A stretch of 64,000 nucleotides of DNA. Source: Ctenosaura bakeri. Lineage: Eukaryota; Chordata; Lepidosauria; Squamata; Iguanidae. Numbering within the stretch: position 1 is the first letter of the stretch; each line of letters begins with the position of its first letter. The stretch covers positions 310,001-374,000 of the forward strand of contig CAOLHI010000653.1 of NCBI GenBank assembly GCA_948474755.1. Direction: 5' to 3'. This document shows positions 36,326 to 48,737 of the stretch, in pieces. Under the pieces are notes generated by a model. The model saw only the letters and a program-made list of their open reading frames with translations, had not been told where the DNA came from and did no database searches. The translations under genes were made by a program, and so were the position numbers.

Positions 36326-36947
36326 CTGCCCTTGGATTAGTACTACTTGTTTTATACAGCTAAGGCAAAATGTACAAATCATGGCAAAGGCTGTTTTTAA
36401 ATGAGAAGGGGCTGAAGAAATTTTGTTTAAAAATTTATACTCCCACTTGAATTTATTCTGCAATGGCTAACTTATCTTCTCCTATGTAAAAGTCAATGTT
36501 TGTCTGTGAGTTTGTCTGTCTGCATCAGGCAGGCAAAGACCTCATATGATTGGCTGTGTGAGGCAAGAAGACCTCATATGATTGGCTGGCTGTGAAAATT
36601 CTATGGAATCCTGTGTTTGGCAGTTTAGGGAGGGGCCTTTAGAATTCTCAGCCAGAGAGCTCTTGGGCCTCAGGTCGGTTGTTATGGAGACGAGGCCTAC
36701 CATCAATAAGGATGCCAGAAAACATTTAGGAGGCATATGTGAGAAAAATTAAAGTGACACACACAACATAGTTACAAGGTCTTCTCACCTCATATAGTAG
36801 ATTGTATGGGTTCCATATGTGAGGAATCTTAAAGTTGAACTTCAAAGCAAAAAATGCTTCCAGAAAAACATAAAGCCATTGCACAAATTCAATAGAAAGC
36901 AAAAAAATAATAATCAAAAACTAGTATATCAACATCGCCAGACAACA

Positions 36948-37297
36948 CAGATTGGATTGGGAACTATGGGGAAAAGTTATAGGAATTGGAATAGACTGGT
37001 TGCTATGGAGATGAGGCATAGCAGCAAGGAGGAGGACAGTGTATTCCCTCAGGAACTCAACCTCTGTATGTTAACATCTCTGAATACAGAGTGGATTGAG
37101 GAATATGGGGGAAAGTTTCAGCTACTGGAAAAGGCTGGTTGCTATGAAGATGAGGCCTAGCAGCAAGAAGGAGGACAGTGTATTCCCTCAGGAACCCAAA
37201 CTATGTATGTAAATAACTCTGAATACAGATTGCCCTGAAAAATATGGGTAAAAATTACAGACACTGGAGAAGACCGTTTGGTGAGGTCATAAGAGGA
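36948..37297. repeat. 139-bp tandem repeat, about 2.5 units
   Basis: Unit starts are at 36948, 37087 and 37226, exactly 139 bp apart. Each begins caga(t/g)tg. Units 1 and 2 share 'ggttgctatg', 'gatgaggc', 'tagcagcaag' and 'acagtgtattccctcagga'. Unit 3 stops near 37297. A weaker match to part of the unit ('gttatggagacgaggcctac') lies near 36679. Not coding; no named family recognised. Confidence 0.9.
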
Positions 37298-37299
37298 AA

Positions 37300-40200
37300 A
37301 TAAAATCCCAAGCAATGGCGGTAAATATGCTAGTATAGAAATAAGACACAGTGATATCAAAACAAAGTTTATAGCCTTTTTGAGGGCCCATGAATGATAT
37401 TAGGATTAGGGGGTCAAAACATCTTTTCTACGTGGCTTCTGTTTGATCAGAGACAGTCATTTATGTTTGTTTCTAACTGCTTATTCAGACACTTTTAAGA
37501 AAAACTTCCGCTGAACCACAAGTATATGGGGATTCCAGTGTATTTTAGGGCATAAACAAGGCCCATATCCGCAAGTTGTGTATGGATCCAGAAAGAAAAG
37601 CATTCTACTATACTTAACACTCAGAGCCAGAAAGAACATGTTCACATGATGTGGAATGTGGAATATTCCTTGACCCATAAGTTGATCGCCTCCTTATCTG
37701 CATATAAATAAATGAAATAACTAAGATTATTTCTGGGTTTTGGAAATATTACCAGTTATTATTTCCAATTGGAAACCAATCAACCAACCAACCAATCAAC
37801 TGTCTTCTTCTTTACCCCCAAATTAGAAAATGGATTAAGCCTTGGAAGAAAACAGGTATTTTTTATTTATTTGCAGGAAGAATTGCCACTAATGGTTATC
37901 GTGGGATAGTTTTATCTACTCCAATAACAAAGCAATCCGTAGTGAGGAAAAATGTCCACCAATGAGGGCCATTCTTTGTTCCACTCTACAGATCACCAGG
38001 GCTTCTTAGAAGTTGGAGGAGTCCTTGCAAGCAAATCTCCTATCTATGGTGCACTGCCTGTTAGTTTCTCATCTACTCACTACCACAGAAGTAACAGAGG
38101 CAGGGGTATAGCTTATTCTGTTCAATGGTGTCAACTTGGTTAGTACACCTTCTGCCAGATGGTGAAGAAGTTGTCATCTATCACATTTCATCCAGCAAGG
38201 AAATATAATTCAACTAGAGGTGGTATCACAATATAATAAAGCTGAGCTTCTCATTGCCTGCCTGCCTGCCTGCCCGCCTGCCAGAAGTCACAATGTCTTA
38301 AGTTTTTCAGCACCACCCACTTTTTAATGCCCAATTTACCTTTTCTTCTTGGTAGATATATCCAGAATGGTCATTGACCTATGAACTCAACCAACCAGTC
38401 ATCAATGTTTATGTCAATCTCTGATGAGTACCATGTTCACAATTGCTCAGCTAATGTACTATATATGCAACCTATTCATTGGTGAGTTTACACATTCCTG
38501 TTGTTGGACCTCTAGTGCTGTGTGAGTGCAGAAAAATCTCACTGTTGCTCTGAAGTGGCAGTGCCTTCAGACAGGATGCCACAGTATCTCCAAGGCTTCA
38601 CATTGCCCATTAATACACTGCTACCAGGAACAGCAGGCCATTTATATGCCTTCAGTTCAATGATGTCAAGGAACTTCCTCACTTTCACTTTGGCAATAGT
38701 TTTATTGTTTTGTGCACTGAATACACTAGGGATGGAAATAATAGTTGAACATTTTTGGGGACAAAAATGAAAAAAAGGTACATCTTGAATGTCAGGAAAC
38801 CCTGATGAGGAAAACCTTGGCTCCAACCCTGACAAGAAGTCCCTTTTTGTAACCCACCCTCAAGTCTTCAAATAGTTTCAGAGGACTATCCCACCCAGCC
38901 CCAGCCCCAGCCCCTCCAATAGAGGAGGTGTGGACAGCTTAAAACCATTCTGATGACATCATCATTGTGCACTGGTTACTGGAACACAGTCTGATGATCC
39001 TTAAATGCCTCCCGCCCTACCCCAGGCACTGCCTGGCCATGTTGGGAGGGGAGCAAGAAAATGGTGAGCTTTGGAAGACTAAATCCCTGCTGCAAAAACA
39101 AGAATGTCTTTTCAGGAGAAAATTTAATAAATTTGTTTTCTGCTTTGGAAAGAAATTTTAAGAAAAATCACATCCCCAGAATAAACATTTTGCATCTCTA
39201 TTTGTTCCACAGATTATGGGGTAAAAATGCTTTCTGTGAGGAGTAGCTGAACTATCTGTTCACTTTCTTCATTGACTCTTTTTCTGCAGTCCACAAGATG
39301 GCTGTTCTATGGGGAACTACCTATGGATATGTGCAGCAGGTCCTCCCATTCCTGCCTCTCATGACATTATTATCTCCTCTTGGTCCTTCCTGGACAAGAT
39401 CAAGACTTGTTGCTCTCCTGCCTTTTTGCTGGGAGTGTTTATTTCTCATTAAACCACTCTCACCCGCTTCCCTGAATCATATTTGAACCAGAAACAGAAA
39501 AAAAAAATCACATTTCTTTCCCCAAAGCCTTTTGCAACATTGGTTTCAAGCCCTCAAGCCCTTCTTGCAAGCTAGGGCTATGTCTGAGTCTGTGTGCAAA
39601 TACTGAAAAGATCTCTTTTTGCAGAACAGAAATAGGTATGGGGGCCACAGCTCTATTTTTAGTATTAAATTTGGGGCAAGCACTTTGTTACTTTGGTTCA
39701 TCACTGAGATCCAACAGCCATGTATGGGGATGCTGACATTTCATCACTCAATAACCTAGAATTCCACAGAAGAAAGCAAATGTGCTTACATGTACTACTT
39801 GTACTCAAAAGGGTGTGTGTGTGGGGGGGGATTAGCATAGACAGAAATTTATTACTATAATTACAATAAGATTCTGGATACTATTTTCACGTAGCATTGC
39901 AAACACCGATTTTGATATATTGGGTAATGCACACTGTCTGGTATGAAGGCCCACTGATATATGTGCCAAAAAGGCACAGGACTGAAATAAAAGCCAGCTC
40001 TTCAGGCACTGTAAACATATACATCCAAGGACATAAATTCTCCAAACTAAGGCGATGAAATTTATTGTCACCTCCCTGGTTTGCCTCCAAGATCCTGGAC
40101 CCACAGAAGTACAGAGCTGAGAGGTGCATCATCCATCTTCTTGTCCAACCCCCTGAAGTGAAGCAAGAATAGAACCAGAGCCTTGGTTCAATAATTTCAT

Positions 40201-40814
40201 TTCCTGTTGTGCAGCAGGGGACAGAACCATAAAACTGGAAGATCTGTCAGTGGCTCTGTAGTCCCTCATCCACTGCTGGGCAAAGGTAGGGTCCCTCGTC
40301 CTTAACTTAAGATAAATGCTAACAGAAGCTTATTTCATTTCTTCCAGACAAAAGAAATCTCTCAGGAACATTGTTCTACCAACTCATACCATTCATAACA
40401 GATGAACCAATACTGCAAACTCTATGACCATCTAGACTAAAGTGGAAATGATGTGACCTTCCAGACATTCTTGAACTTCAAACCTCAGTGTTTCTCAGCG
40501 ATGCACATTTCCAACCCCTGATCTAAACTGTGGCCCAACATGTTACATACAGTGATTTAACAGTTTGTAGGCAAGTAGTATTTTGAGGCTCTTTTGAAAG
40601 ACTGTAATAGCTGGGGGGTCTGGAATGGAACTCAGAAGCACAGTTCTGTAAACAGGCATAAATAACCAGTTTGCTCATGCCCAGATCTTCATGAGCACAA
40701 GAGATGTGTAAGCTATCTGAAGTTTCTGCCTTTCGTAGCTTGAATGGAATCAGTTTCTACAAGCGTCTCTCTCAGAAAAGATATCCTATACTGCTGTGAC
40801 CTTAACAGGAGCTA
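37300..40814. other. No gene seen; small simple repeats
   Basis: Apart from the CCTG run, an imperfect CCAGCC run near 38895-38913 and a TG/G run near 39812-39830, the sequence appears unique. A weak CR1-like piece, 'cttgtccaaccccctga', lies near 40140-40157. Confidence 0.5.
38253..38283. repeat. (CCTG)n microsatellite
   Basis: About seven CCTG/CCCG units. Confidence 0.9.
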
Positions 40815-40925
40815 GAAATATTACCTTTTTTGAACACTAACTCAGAATCTCCTAGTCAGCATAACCAATGTCATGCTTTCTGGAGGATTCTAATAGTTGT
40901 AGTCCAAAAAAGTAACTTTCCAAAG
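40815..40925. repeat. Palindromic repeat ending 'gttgtagtccaaaa'
   Basis: Contains 'actcagaatctcctagtcag', 'ggattctaatagttgtagtc' and the usual flank 'agtaactttccaaagcc'. Confidence 0.65.
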
Positions 40926-41124
40926 CCTTGGTCTTTAACAAATTTACTTCTGCCCTCTTCTGAAAAACCCAGTATTTAGTTCATTCTCTTACTGTGGCAC
41001 CCACTCACTCAGCTTGGATGAACAGCCTTTGCCCCAGGTGACAGACACACTGTGAATCACACACATTTGCTTCTAGCAGGAGTCAATATGCTAATCCACT
41101 AGGCCAGAGATGGAGAACGAGATG

Positions 41125-41240
41125 TTTTGAATTATAATTTCCACAAGTGTTAATCTCTGATGAACTCTCATCAGCTGGTTGAGGCTGATGAGAGTTGTAG
41201 TTGTAGTCTAGAAAAACACATCTGGAGGGCCAAAGTTCCT
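41125..41240. repeat. Palindromic repeat, 'gagttgtagttgtagtct' copy
   Basis: The two halves, 'tgaactctcatcagctggtt' and 'gctgatgagagttgtagttg', are inverted, followed by 'catctggagggccaaagttc', a flank typical of this family. Confidence 0.7.
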
Positions 41241-41464
41241 CTAGAGGCCTTGGCATTTCCAGTTAAAAGGTTATCAAGACACAAGCTGAGACTCTGGTCA
41301 GTCACTGCTCCTCAGAATAAAAGCTGCTGGGTTAGACTGACCCATTGCTTTGACCTGGTATGGTTCATATTGGTAGCCCATACACTCATACAATGGGCTA
41401 CTTTTGCTCTACTGACATGAAAGATGGAGGGGAAGGGGGTGAGGTGCTCAGAGTCTTGTCGGTC

Positions 41465-41740
41465 TCATGATGACAATTAACTATGCTTAATTTGCAGCGG
41501 AGACTTGCTTTATTAAACAGCGCTGGAATTATGAGTTAACTGTCCTGCTCTTAAACAGGACATAAATAATTCATGTTCTTTTATGACATGACCAGGGAAA
41601 TATAAACGAGACAGAGTTAAACCGTTACTGGCTCCTTTTGTGGCTAAAGGAGAGAACCTATCTTGATTTCCATGTAAAGCCTCCTTAAAAGGACCTTGGA
41701 TGCTTTGATTCATGGCTGGCACAAATTTACCTGTGTTCTC
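41465..41740. promoter_or_regulatory. Candidate conserved non-coding element
   Basis: Repeat-free and rich in homeodomain-type cores (ATTA, TAATT), with a GTTAAC half of an HNF1-like site, a small inverted pair tgtcctg/caggaca and 'cataaataattcatg'. It has the look of a developmental enhancer. Conservation could not be tested, so the call is inference. Confidence 0.22.
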
Positions 41741-41759
41741 TCATCCCCTAGGAAAGCTT

Positions 41760-44302
41760 CATTTGGAGCAGGTACAGAAAACCCTGAGGGAAAAGTGAGG
41801 TAATGATGTTTTTGTAGGGCATTTCAAGTCAGTTCTCCACTCCCTAATTTTCTGGCTATGCTTCTCTCTGCCTCCCTCCCCCCTCCCCTTTCCTTAAGCC
41901 TTAAAATATATAATAACGTTTGTACCTGTGCCAGCTCTGTACCCTAAGAGTTAAACAACAGCACCCTTTGAATGATTGAGTCATTCCAGCTAAGTTCTGC
42001 AGAACAAACCCACCCACACTCTAGGACCTTGTTTCCTTCTGCATTAGGGCTCTCAACTGTCCACCCTCTCCCCTGACCAGCCAACTCTTCCTCCTGTTAC
42101 TCATCTGTCCTTATCTATATCACTATTATGCTCCATGGAATAAACCCTGACTTAGAAATCCCTGCTCAGCCTTCCTATCATAGTAATTATTTAATGTTAT
42201 GAATCAATGATCATGGGCTCCCTAGGGATTTAACTAAACATTATGAACATTATGAAACTCTGCTACATTGCTACATAGATTTTTTTTTCCTGCTGCAATA
42301 CCATTTTTAAATTTCTTTCTTCTCCTGGAGTATCCTGTTAAATGCTTGGGAAACTAAGCATATTTGCAATCTATAGGAAAGGCATGGAGGGAAATCTCTA
42401 AAACTTCCAACTCATGGACCTAATCCCATGGGTGACCCAAACCAGTCACAGAGGATCCAGGGAACTCCCTCCCCTCTAAACCCACAACCATCTTACAGTC
42501 TCTACTCCATGAGATGCTTAAACTTCCCTCAAGTGATCTGTGCCTCTTCATTAGGAAAGCTAGGAGTGTATAGGAGAAGGCCATTCTTATCTCCAATCAA
42601 TGGTGCTGAATTATACAAGCAGATACATTATTCTTGCAGGGAGAAAGCGAAAATAGGTGATGGGGAAGATAGGACAGAAAGTGTTTAGGAAAGGAGTTGA
42701 CATGCTGGCCTAATCCTAGATGCCTCTCTGGAATGAAAACAGTCCTCTCTCCCCTCACCCCATGGTAGAGAAAACTATTGGACACAGAAAAGGATGAGCA
42801 CCTTTTCCTCCACTACTTTGGCCAAATAATCTCATGCTACTCCTTTTCAGCCCCTTTCCCCAAAGTGGGCAGACAGGACTTCCATTATGAGCATTCAAGG
42901 ATTTTGACCTCCGACCCATGACTGGACCAACTGCTGTTCATTCCATCAGAGACACAGTCCAGAACTAATATCTGCTTCAACACAATCTTTGATCCCACAA
43001 GAATCCTAGGCAAATCTGGGGATTTAAAACAAAACTCCCTGAAAAATTGAAATCCAGAACTTTACATGATAATTAGATTCTCCTTCTCCCTTTCCTTAAA
43101 AAGTCTATCTCTAAAGTGATAAATGTAATGCCTGAGAATCTGTAGTGTAAGTTCTGCACTTTGAAAAATTTCTCCACTGCACAGCTTAAGCTGTGATTAA
43201 GCATATAAATTAGAAGGGTATATAATGTAATATTCTGCCACAGGGAAGAGAATACTAGCTATTCTGCAATGAAACAAAATTATTTTCAAATCAAAGTTTA
43301 CCAAATCCTTACTGCAGGGCCTATAGATTTTCTGTTCTTGACAAAAATAACATGTCTCCTCAGAGATAGGAAAAACACATTTTTTGTCTCCTGTACTATC
43401 TCTCCTTTCTTAATTTTTAGCATTTATTCTGTCACTGATATTCAGAGCTCCTGACCTGAATCCAAAGAACTGCATATGGAGTCCTAACTGAATGGGGATC
43501 ATGGAAGGGGGCTTTCCTGCCCCTCTTCCCATTGCAGTTCCTTCTGCTCTTGAAAAGCTATCCCTGAGACTCAGTGGAATTGTTCTGAGCAATCTGGAAG
43601 TGAGGTAAATCCTTGACTATTTTGTCCTCTTATGCAAGGACTAATAATGGCTGCAGACTTGTCCCCACAACAGGAGAAAATGAGTATTTTTCCCTGTCTT
43701 CAAATGTCCCAAAGTATGCAGTAGATTATTTTGTAAACAAAAAGACATGTTTTTCATGTGCACGGTTTTCTCTGCAAAAGGATTCCTCTGCATCACTTTG
43801 GGACATTCAAATAGCAGGAGAAAGCTGTACAAAAGTCTTGCTGCTCTAAGGTTTTCCAAATGTCAAGAAATGCAGTTTTATGAGTAATTGTAAGTACTCT
43901 TTCCATCCCTACACTGTGGCAAATGGATGAGGGGCTGAAGGAGAAAACTGTAAATATCAGTGCCTCCTGCCCCTGATGTATGCGGAAGTTTCTTCTGCTT
44001 GTACAAGAGTCACTTTCGATCCAAGTTAATCACATAGCTATCCTTAGGTAAGCTGTTAAACACCCTCACAAGGTATAGACAGATAGGCAGACAGATAGGT
44101 AAATTGGTAGATAGGACTCCTTATGGATTCAGTATTTATAACCCCTGTCTTCTTGCAAAAAAGACTCATATGGATGCAAATGGATACATGAACATCTGAA
44201 ATCTGGCTAACAGCTCTCACTTTGTATTTTAAGGAAAGTGAGCAAAAAGACAGTTTAAGAAGGGAGGTCATGGCCTCTAAAAATACTGAGTTCTGTTTTT
44301 CC
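41760..44302. other. No gene seen
   Basis: AT-rich intron with a C-rich tract near 41873-41896 and no recognised mobile element; short open frames only. Confidence 0.5.
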
Positions 44303-44614
44303 CAGTGATGTATTTAAGTCTTTTGCTCCAAGTCTCAAGTCAACTCTCAAGTCTCTACCTTCAAGTCTCAAGTGGAGTCTCAAGTCCTTGCAAGGTTATT
44401 TCAAGTCAAGTCTCAAGTGTGGGTGCCAACTTTAACAGAAAAAAAAAGGAGGGGGTGGTGAGGTGTATGAGGGGGCATCAATAGGCTCACAAGTATGTGC
44501 AGCTTTAAGTCAAGTCAGTGTGTCATTTATTGCAAAGTCGAGTTCTATCTGAGTCACTGAAATGACTTAAGTCTGACTTAAGTCTAACTCAATTGACTTG
44601 AGTCTACATCACTG
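44303..44614. mobile_element. hAT MITE packed with AAGTC repeats
   Basis: Terminal inverted repeats cagtgatgta and tacatcactg bound 312 bp. The flanks gtttttcc (44295-44302) and gtttttct (44615-44622) form an 8-bp target duplication with one change, as expected of hAT transposons. Both halves are full of 'aagtct' and 'gactta' units in direct and inverted order, as in the subterminal repeats to which hAT transposases bind. There is no transposase, so it is non-autonomous. Confidence 0.85.
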
Positions 44615-44622
44615 GTTTTTCT

Positions 44623-46492
44623 ATTCATAATTTAGTTGGTAGACATGTAGATGATGTATATGGTTATTCCCTCTGAATAAACACAACTTTCTGAATTGTA
44701 GCATGTACCTTTCAGCACCCTCCTCATATGCATATGTGGTGTGAGATCCATAGCAGGAATGTTTCTTTCCACAATGAAAAATCAATGCCAGAGATTCTGT
44801 AGACTACACAGAAGGTACCTACTCGCTGGCTATTCTCCAATGGGGTAGAATCGACAGCATGAGCTCACCCCACATCGCCTGTGGCTTCTACAGTGTCCCC
44901 CTGCTGTGGAAAAGAACCAGAGACTCCTAGGTTTCTGGGTACGCTCTAAGGAGGGGACCACAGAATGTTGTGCCAGGCAAAGCAGCACATTGAATGGTCC
45001 AGAGGACTCCATAGAAGTAGCAGCCAATATTTTGGAAAGTTACATCAAAAAGCAAGATTGGGAGAAGCACACCATGTATGCAGAATCCACCCCTGTCTTG
45101 CATGCAAGTTTTGCTTGTTTTGAACTGGGCAGCAGTATCACAACAGATGGGTGACAGGCCAGAGTGAAGACCTCACCATGCTAAACTGAGGCCTGAAGGA
45201 GATAATGCACTCATTAATAGTAGAGGGTCAAGGAAGAATCCAAAAGTAGAGACAGTGCTGCTTGGAATCATGGGAAATTGAGTTTGTAATGTTTCTTTGT
45301 GGTCCTGAACATAAATAAAATTATAGTAAGCAGCCTTTCAAAAACCCTTCACTTTACAAATGAAAGCTATTTAAAATCCTTGTGGTCATTTCCTTTTCAT
45401 TCCAGGGCTCTAAAAAGGGAAAGCGCTTTGTAGGAAAACAAAAGGCTATAATGGCCATTAGTGAGTTGTTTCTGAACTCATCTAATAACTTTAAAAAAAA
45501 TGCAACTAGATACCCAAGACTGTGTTGGGGATAGCAATAAAACCTCCTGGTATCCTAGTAGTACTTTAGCCCCACTGTTGCAGAAAAGAACCAGACTGTC
45601 TCTAATTTTTCAAGACAAAGGTGACAGCCCTGTACTTAAATATGAGACAGTTCAGTCAAGCAGAAATAAATTAAAAATGAGGCCATTAAATCAGTGCCAC
45701 GAGGTTGTTCATATTCCTTTGTGACTCTAGGTGGCAGCACAGTCTTGAGTTTGCTCAGCTGTAACCCAGTCATCTGTGGCCTTTGTTCTGCCTTCTAAAG
45801 GTAATTCCATCCTTCCTTCTTTCTCCTCAAGATACAGATCTCACAGACTGAGGGAAGAAGGGAATGCTGCAGAGCTCCTTCGGTAACAGAAATCAGTGTA
45901 TCGCTGCACTTCAGTGACAAGATTCTTCAATGGGTACAAAATAAGTGGGGATGAAAAGTGGGAAGAAAGAGAGCAAAGGAACATTTCTTCTGCTTTTCTG
46001 TCTGTCAACTTGTTAAGTATTCTTCAGAAGAATTCTTTATCTCCTACACATAAAGCTCGGGAATAGGTATACAAAAGATTAAATGTGCATACCTCAGAAG
46101 GAAGCAAGAAAGAAAAGACAATTTCAATATTAAACAAGAACCCTTACAGATGCAATGAAAATTTGACATTAAGGAGCTAGGAGCATGCTTAATGACAAAC
46201 AAACACAGGGACAAAGTATTGTATTTCACACAATTGTCCAAGGGATGAAAGTTTCTATGTGTTGTGTGACTAACAGAACTTTGTCTTTACTTTGCTGTAG
46301 GGGATCTATGCACCTTTTGAAAAACATGACTCCCTTGCATAAAGAAAATCTGCAGAGTTGCAAGACAAGAGGAGATGCTTGCTGGCTGATGGTTAAAGTA
46401 CATGTGCCTTCATTTGGGGGTCGTGCTAATTTAAAAAGAAAAACCTGAAGGAAGGACACACATGTGATTGCACGTGGCAACCTAAAAAAGGG
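44623..46492. other. No gene or clear repeat seen
   Basis: Intron. The longest frame (82 codons, 44906-45154) matches nothing known to me. About 45330-45480 is repeat-free and AT-rich. Confidence 0.5.
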
Positions 46493-46715
46493 TGTATCTA
46501 TATATTCAGTTATGCCACTTGGATACCGCTCTAACCGCTCCAGTCCCATCATATAGACTCCTGGGATTTGTAGTTTAATGAGATAGATAGAATTTCATGC
46601 CAAAGCGTTCTAGTACTGGAGTTCAAGGAAATGCACTAGCGAGTTCTAAGTACTTCATCGAACTACAGATCCCACGATCAAGCCACGGCAGTTAAAATGG
46701 TATCAAAGTGCTATA
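46493..46715. mobile_element. Palindromic MITE
   Basis: Left part 'gactcctgggatttgtagtt' and right part 'gaactacagatcccacgatc' are inverted around the centre, with 'ccacggcagttaaaatggta' near the right end. Related to 6158-6428 and 1007-1378. Confidence 0.65.
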
Positions 46716-46735
46716 AAAGCAAAACAAATATGGGT

Positions 46736-46775
46736 TGTAGGGCCATCATAAGTCTGAAATGACTTGAAAGCAGAC
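46736..46775 (+). mobile_element. Remnant of a Bov-B-like SINE tail
   Basis: 'gttgtagggccatcataagt' followed by 'ctgaaatgacttgaaagcag' matches the 3' tail of the Sauria-type SINEs; the body is absent. Confidence 0.6.
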
Positions 46776-47396
46776 CTGCCTTGAGATACACTACTGTCTG
46801 AGACAAATGACAAAAAGACACCCAGGTTTTTTTTCCACCCACATACTGAAACTAACTAGAATAATGGCTGAAATTGGGCTCCAGATTGTTAATGGCATAA
46901 TTTTCCCTACTACATTTGAAGACTGCAAGCTAGCTCAGGAGTACACCATTGGCTGCACAGTGCCCACAGTTCTGTCTTCCAGCATCTCACTGTCATCCAA
47001 CACCTGACTTTCCTTAAAGACAGGGCTGGCTCTCATTCAAAGGAGCCTTCAGAGAAACTTGAGATCTTGTGTTTCTGTGTGGCCACATGACATATGAAAA
47101 TGTTGTAGTTAAACAAACACACTATTTATTCCCTTTTTGTTAGGGTATTAGAGTATTAAGGTTTGTGGTTTAAGAAGAGGGCAGCTGTAAATTGTCACAA
47201 ATGTTATTCAAACATACTGCTCCAAGTCAGAAACTGATTAATTAAAAGCAGGGAATTAAACCAAACTAGAAAATAAAGTTCTAGATTCATTGTTAAGTTC
47301 GCAATTTCCAATCATATATTTAATTGTGGGATTGATCCAAGCTTTCAAGACAGCTGATTTGTTAAACAAATAAAGGTACTGTCAATACTACTTAAT

Positions 47397-47585
47397 TGTT
47401 GTTGTTATGTGCCTTCAAGTTGTTTCTGATTTGTGGCGACCCTGAAGACACCTTATCATGGGATTTTCTGGGGACTGAGAGCATGTAATGCACCCCAGGT
47501 CACCCAGTGGGTTTTCATGGCTGAACATGGAATAAAACCCAGGTGGTAGTCCAACATTCAAGCCACTACAGCATGCTGGCTCTCT
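47397..47585 (-). mobile_element. Full-length Sauria-type tRNA SINE
   Basis: On the plus strand it starts with the tail (tgttgttgttatgtgccttc), then 'ggcgaccctgaagacacc', 'cacccagtgggttttcatgg', and ends with the head 'gcatgctggctct'. Direct repeats aatactacttaat (47384-47396) and aatactgtttaat (47586-47598) are its target-site duplication with two changes. This is the clearest copy for defining the limits of the family here. Confidence 0.92.
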
Positions 47586-47599
47586 AATACTGTTTAATA

Positions 47600-48302
47600 G
47601 AGAGGCTAATTCAATTGTTTCTTCATCACTTCTGCTGTCACAAGTGATAACCTGCATGTCTGTGAAATGAGTCCAACAATAAACACTTTTAGTTTATTTC
47701 ACACCACATTTTCAAATGTGAATGACTTCAGACTTTCATCTGTAAGCTTTCTAGTTATGATAAATTTATGTGATCCAGTTCAAAGTTTACTTGTTGAAGC
47801 TGAATAAGTATCAATTAGAAGTTCAAGTTTTATCCATACATACCTTGCAATCATACACTAGGAGTTTCTACTGCATTATTATCAACATAATAAATAAGAT
47901 TTACACCATGTTTGATCTTCTAAGCCAAATGCAGCTCACCACAAGAGTCAGGACTTAGCTGACATGACAGGTGCACATCAATATATACATATTATTTTCT
48001 ATATACAATCCACCACCTGTCCTTTTCTGTATTATAAAATCTAAGATATCCAGCATTGGGACAAGAGTCCCTGATTTGTAAAGTCTGAACAATCCTTGAG
48101 TACAGAAATAGGGTCCCTGTCTTCAAAGTTACAGATGTAGACAAACAAAATGAAGAAGCTGGTTTTCCCACTCTGGACCTGATTGCTGAAGCTAAGCTGG
48201 TTCACAAAGCAGTCCTTGAATAAGCTGAGTCAGATATCACTCCCTTCTTATCAAAGGAAACAAGAACAAGGAAACTAGACAATATTGTCTTTTTCAAACA
48301 GA
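47600..48302. other. No gene or clear repeat seen
   Basis: AT-rich unique sequence. Confidence 0.5.
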
Positions 48303-48358
48303 GAGAAGGAAGGAAGGAAGGAAGGAAGGAAGGAAGGAAGGAAGGAAGGAAGGAAGTA
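48303..48358. repeat. (GGAA)n microsatellite
   Basis: About thirteen GGAA units, followed by two GTAG units. Confidence 0.95.
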
Positions 48359-48377
48359 GGTAGGTCGGTCTAATATA

Positions 48378-48737
48378 CAGTCAGCCCCCCACATTTGCAG
48401 GTTACACTACTGTGGATTTGATTATTAATGGATTATTTGCTATCACCTCTGTTGCTTCCCTATGCCATTTTTAACAGGGACTGCAAGCCTCCTTAGACTG
48501 AGAAACTATGAATGATGTGAGGCAGCAGTGGAGGTGGAAATAAGCCCACCAGCCACACACTTCTGCCTTGTGAAGGAACTCTGATGCCTCAAAGGAATCC
48601 ATGGTGGGTTGAATACAGTGATCATACTTTGTGTGTTAAATATGGTTTGGGAGGACCTAGAGTTATTCACGTTTTTTTCACTTTCATGGGGGTCCTGTGC
48701 CCCTAACCCTAGCGAATGTGGACAGATGGCTATACTG
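48378..48737. mobile_element. Tc1/mariner-like MITE, third copy
   Basis: Starts cagtcagccccccacatttg after TA (48376-48377). Its right end reads cagtatagccatctgtcc as reverse complement; the TA after it has changed to AA. Body as in 34990-35377. Confidence 0.78.

Noticed and set aside
44906..45154. 82-codon plus-strand open frame
   Set aside because: No similarity recognised, no codon pattern or splice sites, and it lies in an intron; treated as chance.
48303..48358. CRISPR-like or regulatory tandem array
   Set aside because: It is a plain GGAA microsatellite without spacers.
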